Shown here: piece by piece, positions 63,227-64,000 of the stretch
How the letters are laid out: every line of letters begins with the position of its first letter
Numbering within the stretch: position 1 is the stretch's first letter
From: Benzoatithermus sp963720725
GTDB taxonomy: Bacteria; Pseudomonadota; Alphaproteobacteria; Geminicoccales; Geminicoccaceae
Assembly: GCA_963720725.1 (NCBI GenBank)
Contig: CAVRGN010000008.1
Location: forward strand, 124,001 to 188,000
Direction: 5' to 3'
Length of the DNA stretch: 64,000 nt
Notes under the pieces: generated by a model
The model's database searches: none
The model's input: the letters and a program-made list of their open reading frames with translations, nothing else
Told to the model about the DNA's origin: nothing
Translations under genes and position numbers: made by a program

Positions 63227-63893
63227 ATGGACGGACTTGGATCGCGAACGCTGCGCATCGACATCGTCTCCGACGTGGTCTGTCCCTGGTGCGTGATCGG
63301 GTGGCGCCAGCTGGAGCGAGCTCTCGCGGCGACCAACGTCCCGGCCGAGATCCATTGGCACCCGTTCGAGCTCAACCCGCAGCTCGGGCCCGAGGGCGAG
63401 GAGCTCTTCCCCTATCTCGCCCGCAAGTACGGGACCACGCCCGAGCGCAGCCGCGCCGACCGGGCCCGCATCACCGGCCTGGGTGCCGAGCTCGGCTTCA
63501 CCTTTGCCTTCGACGACCACAGCCGGATCCGCAACACCTTCCGTGCCCACCAGCTGATCCACTGGGCGGGGCTGCACGGCAGGGCGCATGCCGCCAAGCA
63601 GGCCCTGTTCGCCGCCCATTTCACCCGCGGCGAGGACATCCACGACCTCGCGGTGCTGGCGGCGGTCGCGCGAGGAGATCGGCCTCGACGCGGCCGAGGC
63701 GCGCGCGGTGATCGAGGACGGGCCGCTACGCCGACGCCGTTCGCGACGGAGGAGGCGCAGTGGACCGGGCCGCGGGATCCAAGCCGTGCCGGCCATGGTC
63801 TTCGCGGGCAAGTATCTGGTCAGCGGCGCGCAGGGGGTCGAGAACTACGCCTCGATCCTGCGGCAGCTGGTGCCGGTGGTCGCGACCGCTTAA
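63227..63893 (+). CDS. DsbA-family oxidoreductase (FrnE/2-hydroxychromene isomerase-like), multiply frameshifted
   Basis: DIVSDVVCPWCVIGWRQLER carries the CXXC site of DsbA-like FrnE proteins, followed by HPFELNPQLGPEG and FRAHQLIHWAG. Up to about 63670 the frame is clean. Then four extra single bases appear within about 110 bases (near 63672, 63727, 63750 and 63774); removing them yields REEIGLDAAEARAVIEDG, YADAVR, EEAQWTG and GIQAVPAMVFAGKYLVSGAQ, the complete family C-terminus ending at 63893. Such clustering of insertions fits poor base quality rather than evolution. No signal peptide, so cytoplasmic. Confidence 0.82.
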
Positions 63894-63927
63894 GACCGAG
63901 TAATCGCTGTGGACGGTGAGCAGGGCA

Positions 63928-64000
63928 ATGAATGAGGTAGCCACAGCATCGGGTAGCGACGAGGAGGAGGGTGTGATCCGCGCCGTCGCACGCTCCTATC
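63928..64000 (+). CDS. Start of a gene cut by the window edge
   Basis: ATG 63928 opens MNEVATASGSDEEEGVIRAV and the frame stays open to the end of the window. CAGGG about 4 bases upstream is a weak ribosome-binding site. Too short to identify. Confidence 0.4.
   Translation, partial: MNEVATASGSDEEEGVIRAVARSY

Overview
The window is very GC-rich with dense, often overlapping genes. Gene content (gyrA-coaD followed by queA-tgt, ETF-ubiquinone oxidoreductase, fdhD-mobA, DUF3008, DUF808) fits an alphaproteobacterium, probably of the Rhodospirillales/Geminicoccales kind; this is inferred from gene order and protein style, since no rRNA is present. No plasmid or complete prophage signature is visible.

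Layout. 1-3.5 kb: an ETF-QO cut by the window edge, an AlkA-type glycosylase, a patch of decayed gene fragments and an MNT/HEPN toxin-antitoxin pair. 3.6-11.7 kb: housekeeping block gyrA, coaD, a tyrosine-phosphatase-like gene, a metallo-beta-lactamase/pseudo-receiver/GAF fusion, queA and tgt; this Tgt lacks three of its four zinc ligands. 11.7-15.6 kb: a Baeyer-Villiger monooxygenase and serine esterase operon with a divergent AraC regulator and a 21-bp-spaced direct-repeat operator. 15.6-19.2 kb: small secreted protein, membrane adenylate cyclase, CsbD, tRNA-Lys.

19.2-36 kb is the accessory region, visibly less GC-rich at its start and carrying IS256 and IS481 scars. It holds a Tat-exported tyrosinase with a coupled small partner; a type I secretion cassette (small beta protein, collagen-like GXT protein sharing its N-terminal domain, ABC translocator, HlyD adaptor, Sel1 protein); a secreted HEXXH peptidase; and a sugar-modification pair (glycosyltransferase, PIG-L deacetylase/methyltransferase fusion). 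The best candidate for an undescribed system is the collagen-like protein with its dedicated exporter.

36-64 kb: Crp/Fnr and response regulators, a run of tiny secreted/membrane proteins, xthA, a secreted GH13 enzyme, MscS, a solute-binding/LysM lipoprotein with a DUF748 partner, the overlapping fdhD-mobA-rarD operon, a class A penicillin-binding protein, an RTX protein, two GSTs, a D-2-hydroxyacid dehydrogenase, a PKHD dioxygenase, DUF808 and a DsbA-like gene.

At least six otherwise well-conserved genes (ETF-QO, collagen-like, glycosyltransferase, LysM lipoprotein, PBP, DsbA) contain small indels, several of them mutually compensating. This looks more like residual sequencing error than mass pseudogenisation, and frame-dependent conclusions should be read with that in mind.
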